Source: Christiangramia sediminis (GTDB taxonomy: Bacteria > Bacteroidota > Bacteroidia > Flavobacteriales > Flavobacteriaceae). From it: a DNA stretch of 64,000 nucleotides. The notes under the pieces are model-generated. The model made no database searches. It was not told the origin of the DNA and worked only from the letters and a program-made list of their open reading frames with translations. Made by a program: the position numbers and the translations under genes. The stretch lies in assembly GCF_020552705.1 (NCBI RefSeq), contig NZ_JAJBZG010000001.1, forward strand, positions 310,001-374,000, read 5' to 3'. How positions within the stretch are numbered: the first letter of the stretch is position 1; each line of letters opens with the position of its first letter. Of the stretch, positions 24,652 through 33,067 are shown piece by piece.

Positions 24652-25965
24652 ATGGGAACTTTTCAAATTGAAGGCGGTCATCGTTTGAGCGGGGAAATTC
24701 AGCCTCAGGGAGCCAAAAACGAAGCACTGCAAATCTTATGTGCGGTATTGTTAACTGGAGATACAGTTACTATCCATAACATTCCAAATATACTTGATGT
24801 AAATAAACTTATTAGTCTCCTTCGCAATCTGGGGGTTAAGGTTGAAAATATTGGAAAAGGCAGCTATACTTTCAAAAGTGATGCGCTTGATATGGACTAT
24901 CTTAACAGTGAACAGTTTAAGATTGATGGAGGTGGCCTTAGAGGCTCCATTATGATCGTTGGGCCAATGCTGGGAAGATTCGGCAAGGGATTTATACCTA
25001 AACCCGGTGGCGACAAAATTGGAAGAAGAAGGCTGGATACTCACTTCGAAGGTTTTATGAAGCTGGGAGCAGATTTCAGATATAATAAAGAAGAAAGATT
25101 TTACGGGGTAGAAGCACCTAACGGACTTAAAGGTGACTTTATGCTTCTGGAAGAAGCTTCGGTAACGGGAACAGCAAATATTGTTATGGCTGCGGTCCTT
25201 GCTAAAGGAACCACGACCATTTATAATGCGGCTTGCGAGCCCTATCTTCAGCAGTTATGTAAAATGCTGAATTCCATGGGCGCTAATATCAGCGGCGTAG
25301 GTTCTAATCTATTAACCATAGAAGGAGTTGAAAAGCTTGGAGGATGTGAACATACAATTCTTCCTGATATGGTAGAAATTGGATCCTGGATAGGATTGGC
25401 AGCAATGACTAAAAGTGATATTACTATAAAGAACGTAAACTGGGGAATGCTGGGTATTATTCCCACCACCTTCAGGAAATTAGGGATAACTGTAGAAAAG
25501 AAGGGAGATGATATTCATATTCCTGCCCATGAAGATGGTTATGAAGTGCAGAGTTTTATTGATGGTTCTATTATGAATATTAGTGATGCACCGTGGCCGG
25601 GATTTACGCCCGATCTTTTAAGTATCATGCTTGTAGTAGCGACTCAGGCCAGGGGAAGCGTTCTTATTCACCAGAAAATGTTTGAAAGCCGCTTGTTCTT
25701 TGTAGATAAGCTTATAGATATGGGAGCAAAGATCATTCTTTGCGATCCCCACCGGGCAACAGTAATAGGTCATGATTTTAAGTCACAGTTAAAAGCGACT
25801 ACTATGACCTCACCTGATATCAGAGCGGGAATTTCTTTATTAATTGCGGCACTATCAGCAAAAGGAACTTCTACCATACATAATATTGAACAGATAGATA
25901 GAGGATACGAGCATATCGTAGAACGCCTGCAGGGAATTGGAGCGAAAATTACGAGACTGGATTAA
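24652..25965 (+). CDS. murA: UDP-N-acetylglucosamine 1-carboxyvinyltransferase, Asp-type active site
   Basis: 437 residues. First committed step of peptidoglycan synthesis: enolpyruvyl transfer from PEP to UDP-GlcNAc. Two inverse alpha/beta barrel domains are recognisable ('GAKNEALQILCAVLLTGDTV', 'LLEEASVTGTANIVMAAVLA', 'PTTFRKLGI', 'FESRLFFVDKL'). In the catalytic loop the usual Gly-Gly-Cys is 'PGGDKIGRRRLDTHF': residue 121 is Asp (codon GAC at 25012-25014), at the place of Cys115 in E. coli. Asp at this site is known to give fosfomycin insensitivity in other bacteria. It follows the DUF4290 gene closely and ends at a strong terminator. Confidence 0.96.
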   Translation: MGTFQIEGGHRLSGEIQPQGAKNEALQILCAVLLTGDTVTIHNIPNILDVNKLISLLRNLGVKVENIGKGSYTFKSDALDMDYLNSEQFKIDGGGLRGSIMIVGPMLGRFGKGFIPKPGGDKIGRRRLDTHFEGFMKLGADFRYNKEERFYGVEAPNGLKGDFMLLEEASVTGTANIVMAAVLAKGTTTIYNAACEPYLQQLCKMLNSMGANISGVGSNLLTIEGVEKLGGCEHTILPDMVEIGSWIGLAAMTKSDITIKNVNWGMLGIIPTTFRKLGITVEKKGDDIHIPAHEDGYEVQSFIDGSIMNISDAPWPGFTPDLLSIMLVVATQARGSVLIHQKMFESRLFFVDKLIDMGAKIILCDPHRATVIGHDFKSQLKATTMTSPDIRAGISLLIAALSAKGTSTIHNIEQIDRGYEHIVERLQGIGAKITRLD

Positions 25966-25986
25966 CCCGGATATTTATATGAAAAT

Positions 25987-26015
25987 AAAAAGCTGCTCGA
26001 ACGAGCAGCTTTTTT
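25987..26015. terminator. Bidirectional terminator between murA and the convergent gene
   Basis: Perfect 13-bp stem aaaaagctgctcg (25987-25999) and cgagcagcttttt (26002-26014), 2-nt loop, T-tract on the plus strand and an A-rich left flank for the minus strand. Confidence 0.9.
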
Positions 26016-26035
26016 AATGCTTAAATCTTAAATAA

Positions 26036-27562
26036 CTAGACTTCTTCAGTCTTCGCTTTTTCCTTATTTTCCTTATAATGAAATAGATTTTTTTCTTTAA
26101 TCATGGCAGTAGTTCTTTCGGGCAGCATTGACTCCCAACCTTCTTCACCTTCAGAAATCATTTTTAATACTTCCCTGGAATAAACATCCATGATTTCGGG
26201 ATTGTAATCTTTAATATCCTCTACACGTCCGTTGTACTTGAAGAACTTATAAAGCTCCTTCATTCTAGGATGTACTTTTAAGCTCTCACTAGTAGTGATC
26301 TCTCCGGTTTCAGGATTCTTAAGTGGGTAGAGATAAACTTTAAGATCTTTGAAGAATAATTTACCAAAAGCCTCCAGAATACCACCACTTAAATGACGGT
26401 AATACTTTTCGTCAAATACGTCTATGAGGTTTTGTACACCCATTGTAAGACCCATTCGTTGTTTAGAATATCTGGAAAAATATTCCACTACTTTAAAATA
26501 TTCCTGGAAATTAGAGATCATAACTGTTTGACCTAGCGAACAGAGTAATTCTGCACGGTCCATAAAGTCTCTTTCATCAATTTCTCCTTCAGCTCGAAGG
26601 TTGGATAAAGTGATCTCGAAAATAATTTCAGTATTTTCTTCAGATACTTTACTCTCCTTCAAAAACATTTCCTTGGAACGTTCATACATGTCCATATTCA
26701 CCTTGGTAACAGGTCTAAAGCTACCTCTAAGAGCCAGAATGTTCTTTTTGTAAAGGATCTTTGCCGGAAGCACATTATTTCCGTCAGGGCCGAACATTAC
26801 GGCTTCTGTCATTCCGTTCTTTACCAGCTGCAGACTCATAAGCCTGTTGTCTACATTTTCAAATCTTGGACCTGAAAAATTGATAGTATCTATTTCAATC
26901 TGATCCTTGTCTATATGATCATATAGATATCGAAGTAGTTTTTTAGGATTGTCATATTTATAATAGGCACCATAAATAAGGTTAACACCTAAAATTCCCA
27001 ACGTATTTTGCTGATGTCTCGCATCATTTTCATGAAACCTTATATGAAGAAGAATTTCATTGTAATCTTCACCCGGCTCTACCTGATATCTAACTCCAAC
27101 CCAACCATGACCTTTATACTTCTTGGCAAAATCTATGGTTGCCACGGTATTCGCATAGGTGAAAAATAATTTATTAGGATGCTTATCACGTGAAATCCTT
27201 TCTTCTATAAGACCGGTTTCGTGGGAAAGCATTTTCTTAAGTCTAGCTTCGGTAACATAACGGCGGTCATTCTCTACACCATAGATCGCGTCACTAAAGT
27301 CTTTATCATAAGCACTCATCGCTTTGGCAATAGTACCAGAAGCTCCACCTGCCCGAAAAAAGTTACGTACTGTTTCCTGACCTGCACCAATTTCTGAAAA
27401 CGTCCCGTAGATATTTTCATTTAGATTGATACGAAGGGCTTTGCTATTTATTGAAGGAACATTTTCAAATTCCTTATCGCCCATTATAGTAATTGGCATA
27501 TTTTTGCTTTTAAATAAACAGTTTTGTTTGAATACTTCAAAAGTACTAAAAGCGGTAGCCAT
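26036..27562 (-). CDS. Large conserved protein of unknown function
   Basis: About 508 residues from the ATG at 27562. An open frame reaches 27649, but that part overlaps the divergent hydrolase and is rejected; an ATG at 27499 (MPITIMGDKEF) is an alternative because the conserved part begins soon after it with 'ALRINLNENIYGTFSEIGAG'. Other distinctive stretches are 'QETVRNFFRAGGASGTIAKA', 'MSAYDKDFSDAIYG', and 'LGILGVNLIYGAYY'. There is no signal peptide, membrane segment, HxGH nucleotidyltransferase motif or P-loop. The C-terminal half mentions long helices and ends in a Lys/Glu-rich tail. I recognise it as a widely conserved family but cannot name an activity. Confidence 0.8.
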   Translation of the reverse strand: MATAFSTFEVFKQNCLFKSKNMPITIMGDKEFENVPSINSKALRINLNENIYGTFSEIGAGQETVRNFFRAGGASGTIAKAMSAYDKDFSDAIYGVENDRRYVTEARLKKMLSHETGLIEERISRDKHPNKLFFTYANTVATIDFAKKYKGHGWVGVRYQVEPGEDYNEILLHIRFHENDARHQQNTLGILGVNLIYGAYYKYDNPKKLLRYLYDHIDKDQIEIDTINFSGPRFENVDNRLMSLQLVKNGMTEAVMFGPDGNNVLPAKILYKKNILALRGSFRPVTKVNMDMYERSKEMFLKESKVSEENTEIIFEITLSNLRAEGEIDERDFMDRAELLCSLGQTVMISNFQEYFKVVEYFSRYSKQRMGLTMGVQNLIDVFDEKYYRHLSGGILEAFGKLFFKDLKVYLYPLKNPETGEITTSESLKVHPRMKELYKFFKYNGRVEDIKDYNPEIMDVYSREVLKMISEGEEGWESMLPERTTAMIKEKNLFHYKENKEKAKTEEV

Positions 27563-27577
27563 ACAAAAAAATATATT

Positions 27578-27585
27578 TACTTTTG
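27578..27585 (+). promoter_or_regulatory. -7 element of the MBL hydrolase gene
   Basis: TACTTTTG, an exact TAnnTTTG match, 19 bp before the TTG start at 27604; the leader would be about 12-15 nt. Confidence 0.5.
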
Positions 27586-27603
27586 TGCTAAAAATAACAC
27601 GGC

Positions 27604-28365
27604 TTGGACGTAACATTTTTAGGAACAGGAACCTCGCAGGGAATACCAATCATTGGCAGTGAGCATCCGGTATGCCTTAGTGATGATACAAAAGATAAGA
27701 GACTTCGTGTTTCTATTCTCATTAGCTGGAACAACTTAAATATCCTGGTTGATTGTGGTCCCGATTTTAGACAGCAAATGCTGGCTAATAACGTAAAGAA
27801 ACTCGATGCAATATTCTACACACACGAGCATAACGACCATACCGCAGGGCTTGACGATATAAGACCTTTCTTCTTCCGCCAGGGAGATATTCCGGTATAT
27901 GCTCATAAAAGAGTGCTTAAAGCTCTTAGAAAAAGATTTGATTATATTTTTACTACGGAAAATAAGTATCCCGGTGCGCCCGGTGTAATTGAGCACACCA
28001 TAGAAAATAAACCTTTTAATTTTCATGGTTTAACGGTAACTCCGGTTGAGTTTATGCATAACCGATTACAGGTCTTTGGTTTTAGGGTAGAAGATTTTGC
28101 TTATTTAACAGACCTTAAGAGTATTGAAGACGAAGAAGTAGAAAAATTACGGGATTTGAAGGTTTTGGTAGTGAGTGCGCTTAGAATAGAACCGCATCAC
28201 TCTCATTTCAATCTTGAAGAAGCTCTGGAGTTTATTAAAAAAGTTAAACCAGAAACGGCTTACCTCACACATATTAGTCATATGCTGGGTTTTCATGAAG
28301 AAGTAGAAAAAACACTTCCTGAAAATGTTTATCTGGCTTACGATAATTTAAAAATTAAAGTTTAG
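27604..28365 (+). CDS. MBL-fold metallo-hydrolase (PhnP-like)
   Basis: 253 residues, read from TTG at 27604. An in-frame TAA at 27595-27597 and the absence of another start before the first conserved strand ('VTFLGTGTSQGIPII') decide this start. The two-metal site is intact: 'THEHNDH' (His74, His76, Asp78, His79), then His in 'EFMHNRLQ', Asp in 'YLTDLKS' and His in 'YLTHISHMLG'. It resembles PhnP-type phosphodiesterases; the substrate is not known. The next gene starts two bases after its stop, so they form an operon. Confidence 0.92.
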   Translation: MDVTFLGTGTSQGIPIIGSEHPVCLSDDTKDKRLRVSILISWNNLNILVDCGPDFRQQMLANNVKKLDAIFYTHEHNDHTAGLDDIRPFFFRQGDIPVYAHKRVLKALRKRFDYIFTTENKYPGAPGVIEHTIENKPFNFHGLTVTPVEFMHNRLQVFGFRVEDFAYLTDLKSIEDEEVEKLRDLKVLVVSALRIEPHHSHFNLEEALEFIKKVKPETAYLTHISHMLGFHEEVEKTLPENVYLAYDNLKIKV

Positions 28366-28366
28366 A

Positions 28367-28864
28367 ATGGGTAATAAGATATTAATGTATCTGTTTATTT
28401 TCAGTCTTTTGTTTACCATCTTCATTTATGTGAATGATAAAAGAATACTGGATGCAAAACAGGAAAGGATAGAAAGTCTGGAAGATAAACTGGCTGAAGT
28501 GGAAGCAGACGCTGAAATTTCCAGTGCTACTGTTGAAGATGAGGATTATTTCAGCCTGAAAAATAATGAAGATGCAATTACCTATTTCGAAGAAAAAGGT
28601 ATAGATACTGAAGATCTTATTCTGAAAATAGAAGATGCGATCATCAGTAAAAATAAAGCCGGGGAAGACAACCCGATAGTTCCAATGGATGGAATGGAAG
28701 GTAATATGCGCATCAATAAAGTGAAAGTACTAAACCACAAATGGGTCATCGCCGATTTTACCGATGGAACTTATTGGGGGGAAGTTTTTTTAAGTTACGA
28801 AGTTGCCGAGGATGGAGAGATAAAATTCTTTTCCGAAAAATCTTTTATTTACCCTCTTTATTAA
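28367..28864 (+). CDS. Membrane-anchored protein with coiled coil, unknown function
   Basis: 165 residues. Residues 4-22 form a single hydrophobic segment (ILMYLFIFSLLFTIFIYV) that probably anchors it in the inner membrane. Residues 28-52 are a charged coiled coil ('AKQERIESLEDKLAEVEADA'). The C-terminal 70 residues look like a small alpha/beta domain ('VKVLNHKWVIADFTDGTYWG'). I do not recognise an enzyme motif. It follows the MBL hydrolase gene with a one-base gap and overlaps the end of the convergent esterase gene by four bases. Confidence 0.75.
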   Translation: MGNKILMYLFIFSLLFTIFIYVNDKRILDAKQERIESLEDKLAEVEADAEISSATVEDEDYFSLKNNEDAITYFEEKGIDTEDLILKIEDAIISKNKAGEDNPIVPMDGMEGNMRINKVKVLNHKWVIADFTDGTYWGEVFLSYEVAEDGEIKFFSEKSFIYPLY

Positions 28865-29517
28865 AGTCTTTTAATTAACCAGTCTTTAAGTTCAAAGAAG
28901 TTTTGGGGAGCGACTCCATGACCCACTGGAAATTCTGAATAAGAGTTTTCAATGCCTAATTTATCAAAAAAAGGCTTGGTCTTCCTGGCCCAATCTACGG
29001 GGATCACCTGATCTACGGAACCGTGGGAACAGTAAAATTTCAAATTTGAAAAGTCATTTTTCTCAAAACCATTTTTTATAATGCCCTGGTTTATATATCC
29101 GCTTAAAGCAATAACATTCCTGATTTTTTCGGGATAGGAGAGAGCTACCGCGTAGCTAAGAATACTTCCCTGGCTAAAGCCAAGCAGGTTGATGTTTTCT
29201 GGATCTACAGGATATTTTTCGATGATCTCATCTATAAAATCACGAATAGTTTCACGAGAAGTGATAGCCTGCACATCATCACTAAATTTACCATCGTTAT
29301 TATCCCAGTGAATTGCATACCAGGCATTCCCGTAGGGCTGTATGGAATAAGGAGCCTTTGCCGATATTATAAAAAGCTCATCTGGTAATTCATCTGCAAA
29401 AGAAAACAGGTCGTTTTCATCACTTCCATAGCCGTGAAGCAAGATTAGAACGGGTGCTTTTGCGATTTTCTTTTTTGGTTTTCTAATTATATGTTGTAGT
29501 GAAAATTCTTGTGTCAT
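28861..29517 (-). CDS. Alpha/beta hydrolase, carboxylesterase/phospholipase type
   Basis: 218 residues, the usual length of the YpfH/lysophospholipase-like esterases. Nucleophile Ser115 lies in 'LLGFSQGSILSYAVALSYPE', the oxyanion loop in 'LLHGYGSDEND', the catalytic Asp in 'GSVDQVIPV', and His in 'YSEFPVGHGVAPQ'. There is no signal peptide, so it acts in the cytoplasm on small esters. Its start overlaps the DUF4870 stop by one base (TAATG), the last gene of a four-gene minus-strand operon. Confidence 0.92.
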   Translation of the reverse strand: MTQEFSLQHIIRKPKKKIAKAPVLILLHGYGSDENDLFSFADELPDELFIISAKAPYSIQPYGNAWYAIHWDNNDGKFSDDVQAITSRETIRDFIDEIIEKYPVDPENINLLGFSQGSILSYAVALSYPEKIRNVIALSGYINQGIIKNGFEKNDFSNLKFYCSHGSVDQVIPVDWARKTKPFFDKLGIENSYSEFPVGHGVAPQNFFELKDWLIKRL

Positions 29518-29840
29518 TATGAAATTGTACTAAACCATTTTTGAAATAGAGGTCCTAGAAAAGGCACCTCGCGTGTTTCTCCTTTTATCGCCGTGATTAA
29601 TCCATATCCCCATAAAACTATGAAGCAAAGATAAAAAGCACCTATAATAAAGCCCTGATCAAATAAACCCATCAAAGCTCCAATGAGATAAAAGGTAATA
29701 TTGATGCCAAATGCCTGTCTAATATGAAAACTGGCAAATTTATCTTTGGGATCCATGTTCATAAAGTAAGCGATGATCGTCCCAATTATTGTAATATAGG
29801 CAACGATAGCTGTAGTTTTTGCCTGACTCGTAACTTCCAT
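29517..29840 (-). CDS. DUF4870-type small membrane protein
   Basis: 107 residues with about three membrane segments ('TAIVAYITIIGTIIAYFM', 'INITFYLIGALMGLF', 'FIIGAFYLCFIVLWGYGLIT'). The cytoplasmic loop 'DKFASFHIRQAFGINI' matches the family pattern 'FHARQAL', seen in DUF4870 proteins and chloroplast Tic20-like relatives. Function is not known. It lies 11 bp after the dihydroorotase-like gene and overlaps the esterase start by one base. Confidence 0.85.
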   Translation of the reverse strand: MEVTSQAKTTAIVAYITIIGTIIAYFMNMDPKDKFASFHIRQAFGINITFYLIGALMGLFDQGFIIGAFYLCFIVLWGYGLITAIKGETREVPFLGPLFQKWFSTIS

Positions 29841-29851
29841 TACTTTAAAAT

Positions 29852-31102
29852 TTATTTGAGAATTATACCTTTTTGAGTAATTATTCCTAGTGTTTTTCCT
29901 TTAAGTTCTTTATGCAGAAATATACTGTTTTTAGAGGTTGATAATATATCCTTTTCAGTAAAACTGTAAGTTTCATCCGGAACAAATAAACTGAGATCGG
30001 CAATCTCCCCTTCCTTGATCTCATGCTCCTCTATACCAAAACGCTTTTTTCCCTTCGTAAGCAACTGAATGGCTTCTTCAGTTTCAAAGATCTTGCAAAG
30101 TGCTCCAAAAGCTGATTCCAGACCTATACTTCCAAAAAGGGCATTATCAAACTCCACTTTTTTGTGTTCTACATCAATAGGATTATGGTCTGTGGTGACC
30201 ATATCTATGGTTCCGTCTTTAAGTCCCTTTATTAAAGCTTTTGTATCCTTTTTGGTTCTAAGTGGAGGCAACACCTTAGAATTAGCATCAAACTCCTTTA
30301 ATTCCTCATCATTAAGCACAAGATTGTGAATAGCCACACTGCAGCTCACATCAAGACCTTTCTTTTTAGCTTCTTTAATGAGCTTAACAGATTTTTCCGT
30401 GGAAATGGTTGGAATATGAAGTTTGCCACCGGTATATTCCAATAAATAAAGATCCCTGGTAATCTGTAACTCTTCCGCAAGATTGGGAATTCCTTTTAGT
30501 CCCAGAGAAGTACTGTTTTCATGTTCATTTACAATCCCGTTACCCGCGATTCTATTTTCCTGCGGAAAACTCTGCACCAGGGCATCAAAATTTTGAGCAT
30601 ACTGTAAAGCGATCTTTAATAAATTAGGATTGCGAAGTGGGGTTTTATAATCCCCAAAACTAACTGCGCCGGCTCCTTTCATGTCTAATAGCTCGGCCAG
30701 GTCTACACCTTCACTCTTACTAGTTAAAGAGCCAATAGGATATAGATTAACCGCATGTTCTGCTGCCTTTGCTTTTACTGCTGCAATACTGCCACTATGA
30801 TCTAAAACCGGATTAGTTAGAGGATTCAATGCCACCGCAGAAAAACCAGATTTTCCTGCTGTATCTAGTCCGTTGGCGATGGTTTCCCTTTCTTCGAATC
30901 CAGGTTCTCCAAAACTGACACTACTGTCAAACCAGCCACGGGAAACATGAAGGTTTTTAATATCTATTTCTTTATCAGCTTTCTCTGTAAGGTTTTTTCC
31001 AATTTTTTTTATAAGTCCTCGATCAATAAAAATATCCAGTTTTTTCTTGTGATGAGTTGAATTTTCATCCAGGATCGTAACCGATTTTATGAGTAGCTTC
31101 AT
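29852..31102 (-). CDS. Dihydroorotase-like amidohydrolase without the canonical metal ligands
   Basis: 416 residues from ATG 31102 (MKLLIKSVTILDENSTHHKK); an upstream open frame to 31171 lies inside the BatA gene. The start overlaps the BatA stop by four bases. The layout is that of type I dihydroorotases, with 'REPGF' kept as 'GEPGFEERETIANGLDTAGK' and 'TTDHNPID' near the end. However, the HxH zinc motif (normally D-x-H-V-H-x-R) reads D-S-S-V-S-F-G, and the usual 'LHVxHVS' site reads 'LHIPTISTE' with one His missing. It is therefore unlikely to hydrolyse dihydroorotate by the usual two-metal route; a scaffold role like that of the inactive PyrC' of Pseudomonas aspartate transcarbamoylase is an inference. 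Confidence 0.85.
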   Translation of the reverse strand: MKLLIKSVTILDENSTHHKKKLDIFIDRGLIKKIGKNLTEKADKEIDIKNLHVSRGWFDSSVSFGEPGFEERETIANGLDTAGKSGFSAVALNPLTNPVLDHSGSIAAVKAKAAEHAVNLYPIGSLTSKSEGVDLAELLDMKGAGAVSFGDYKTPLRNPNLLKIALQYAQNFDALVQSFPQENRIAGNGIVNEHENSTSLGLKGIPNLAEELQITRDLYLLEYTGGKLHIPTISTEKSVKLIKEAKKKGLDVSCSVAIHNLVLNDEELKEFDANSKVLPPLRTKKDTKALIKGLKDGTIDMVTTDHNPIDVEHKKVEFDNALFGSIGLESAFGALCKIFETEEAIQLLTKGKKRFGIEEHEIKEGEIADLSLFVPDETYSFTEKDILSTSKNSIFLHKELKGKTLGIITQKGIILK

Positions 31103-33018
31103 TTGAAGAATTTTATAAGTAGCATTTCGATCGCTAAAAAGATCAGGGCAAAAATAACAAACCATTTCCAAAGTGCTGTAATTTGTGAGGCTGCATTTGT
31201 TTCAGAAAAATATTCTTCTACTGAATCATAGACCCGAAGATTATTTATTTCTGAAATATCGGTATAGGTGAGTCTACTTTCGCTACGGTCAAAATTAAAG
31301 CTAATATTGCCAATCACGGAGGCAGTATTGGAAACCTCATAATTTCCGGCTTCCAGAGAAATATTATTGGTGCTTATTTCAACCCGGTTACTGAAATTCT
31401 GTTGTTGCGGAATTATATCAAATTCCGGTTTAGTGATATGCATCACCTCATCTTTACCTAACTCTACTGGAATATCGATCTTGTTCTCCTTTCCGGTTTC
31501 ATAATAGAGCTCATTTTTCTTTAAGGCATTGAGACCTATCTGGTATAGAACCGGGACTATTAAGGGTGAGTTGGTAAAGTTTGAATTGGTTGAATTTAAA
31601 GGAGCCGTGAACAAATATTCAGAATCTGCGCCGATAAGAAAGGCCTGTCCATCCTGATATCTCAAAATTGCATTCGATGAAATTGCATTGTAAGAGGAGA
31701 GAACCTTTGGGTATTCAAAATTATCGGTTCTGTTTTCAAAAACACCTTCCAGCAGTGGGTGATCATATACAATCCCCGTTATTAATCTTTCCGTTTCAGT
31801 CTTTTGTCCTAAAGCAGGAAGTTCCAACCGATTTAAAAGCTGCCCGTAATTGGTTGCTTTTACCGGGGGAATAATGATCACGGAAGCACCATTCTGCTGA
31901 CTATTGCTCAAATTATTGAGTAACGAAGAGGAGATTTCATCTACTTCATTCAGAATGATCAGATTTGCCGAATTCAGCTGATTATAATCAATTTGATCTG
32001 AAGAGAAATTAGAAGTTTCAAATTCTGGTTCCGTATAGATTCTGGTGAGAAACTCAAAATCGGAATTTGAAATGATCACCGTGTTTACCGGTTTGTTCTC
32101 ACTAATATTAAAAAAAAGTTTATTGTCGTACCTAAGTCCAGAATCTTCAATTTCTATTCTTCCGTTGCTGATTTTTTCATTTTGAAGTCGGAAACTGATC
32201 TTAGCCTGACCATCTTCAAAATTTTGCACGCTACTACGTCCAAGTAATTCTTCCGCATTAAAAATTGAGATGGTTGCCGGTTCATTGATCTCCTTGTTAG
32301 CCTTTACCAGGATACTTAGAGAGATGTTCTCGGGATTGGAGTCTTCAATATAGGCACTATCAATACTAATATTGGATATTTTCTCAGGAGTTCTTTGGAT
32401 AAAATGATATTTGAAATTATCCTGGTTAATTTCTGAAGGATTACCTAGTGAAGTCTGGAAATCGGAAATTATGATCAGTTCTTTTTCCGCTTGACCGTAA
32501 TCTTTAAAATAATTTTCTGCCTTTAATTGAATTTCCCTGAAATTGATTTGTTCATCTGTGAAATCAATTTCCTGGAGTTCATTTTTAAGTTCAGGAGTTG
32601 GTCGGTTAAAGAAATTCTCGTTATTAGTAAAAAGTCCATATTCATTCTCCTCTTTTAAATTCTCCAATAATTGGTTCACTGATGTCTGCAATAAACCAGA
32701 TTGCTCTTTCGAAGCCTGCATGCTGAAAGAATTATCAAGATAGATTAGCGTACGAGAAGCTGTTAATGCCTTATTGCTGGCGGGAATAAAGGGTTGAGCA
32801 AAAGCCAGGACCAGACAGGTTATCAATAAAAGACGCGTTATTAGAATTAAAAATTTCTTTAGGCGGGAACTTTTACGTGTTTCCTGAATTACCTTTTTTA
32901 GAAATTTTACATTCGTAAAATCTTCTTTCTGAAATCTTCTTAAACGAAATAAATGAACTATCAGCGGTATTACTAAAAGAAATAGCGCATATAGTAATTC
33001 CGGATGTTGAAAATGCAT
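31099..33018 (-). CDS. BatA/VWA-like membrane protein
   Basis: 639 residues. The N-terminus 'MHFQHPELLYALFLLVIPLI' plus 'VHLFRLRRFQKEDFTNVKFL' is the BatA N-terminal domain, with a second membrane helix at about 58-80 ('FLILITRLLLITCLVLAFAQ'). It is followed by a VWA-like region ('TLIYLDNSFSMQ', a partial MIDAS motif D-x-S-x-S) and a long periplasmic part, and ends in a C-terminal membrane helix (about 617-637). Such proteins occur near Bacteroidota Bat operons; here the other bat genes are absent. It is the first gene of the operon with the dihydroorotase-like protein. Confidence 0.88.
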   Translation of the reverse strand: MHFQHPELLYALFLLVIPLIVHLFRLRRFQKEDFTNVKFLKKVIQETRKSSRLKKFLILITRLLLITCLVLAFAQPFIPASNKALTASRTLIYLDNSFSMQASKEQSGLLQTSVNQLLENLKEENEYGLFTNNENFFNRPTPELKNELQEIDFTDEQINFREIQLKAENYFKDYGQAEKELIIISDFQTSLGNPSEINQDNFKYHFIQRTPEKISNISIDSAYIEDSNPENISLSILVKANKEINEPATISIFNAEELLGRSSVQNFEDGQAKISFRLQNEKISNGRIEIEDSGLRYDNKLFFNISENKPVNTVIISNSDFEFLTRIYTEPEFETSNFSSDQIDYNQLNSANLIILNEVDEISSSLLNNLSNSQQNGASVIIIPPVKATNYGQLLNRLELPALGQKTETERLITGIVYDHPLLEGVFENRTDNFEYPKVLSSYNAISSNAILRYQDGQAFLIGADSEYLFTAPLNSTNSNFTNSPLIVPVLYQIGLNALKKNELYYETGKENKIDIPVELGKDEVMHITKPEFDIIPQQQNFSNRVEISTNNISLEAGNYEVSNTASVIGNISFNFDRSESRLTYTDISEINNLRVYDSVEEYFSETNAASQITALWKWFVIFALIFLAIEMLLIKFFK

Positions 33019-33037
33019 ATTCAGGAATAAGGTTTCT

Positions 33038-33045
33038 CAAATATA
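33038..33045 (-). promoter_or_regulatory. -7 element of the BatA operon
   Basis: On the minus strand 33045-33038 is TATATTTG (TAnnTTTG), 20 bp before the BatA start. No TTTG at -33. Confidence 0.5.
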
Positions 33046-33067
33046 GAAAATGAAAAGTGATTGAGCG

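Noticed and set aside
27563-27649. N-terminal extension of the uncharacterised protein at 26036-27562
   Set aside because: The extension runs across the promoter and start of the divergent MBL hydrolase and looks like untranslated sequence.
31103-31171. Upstream extension of the dihydroorotase-like frame
   Set aside because: It lies inside the BatA coding region; ATG 31102 forms the usual 4-bp stop-start overlap.
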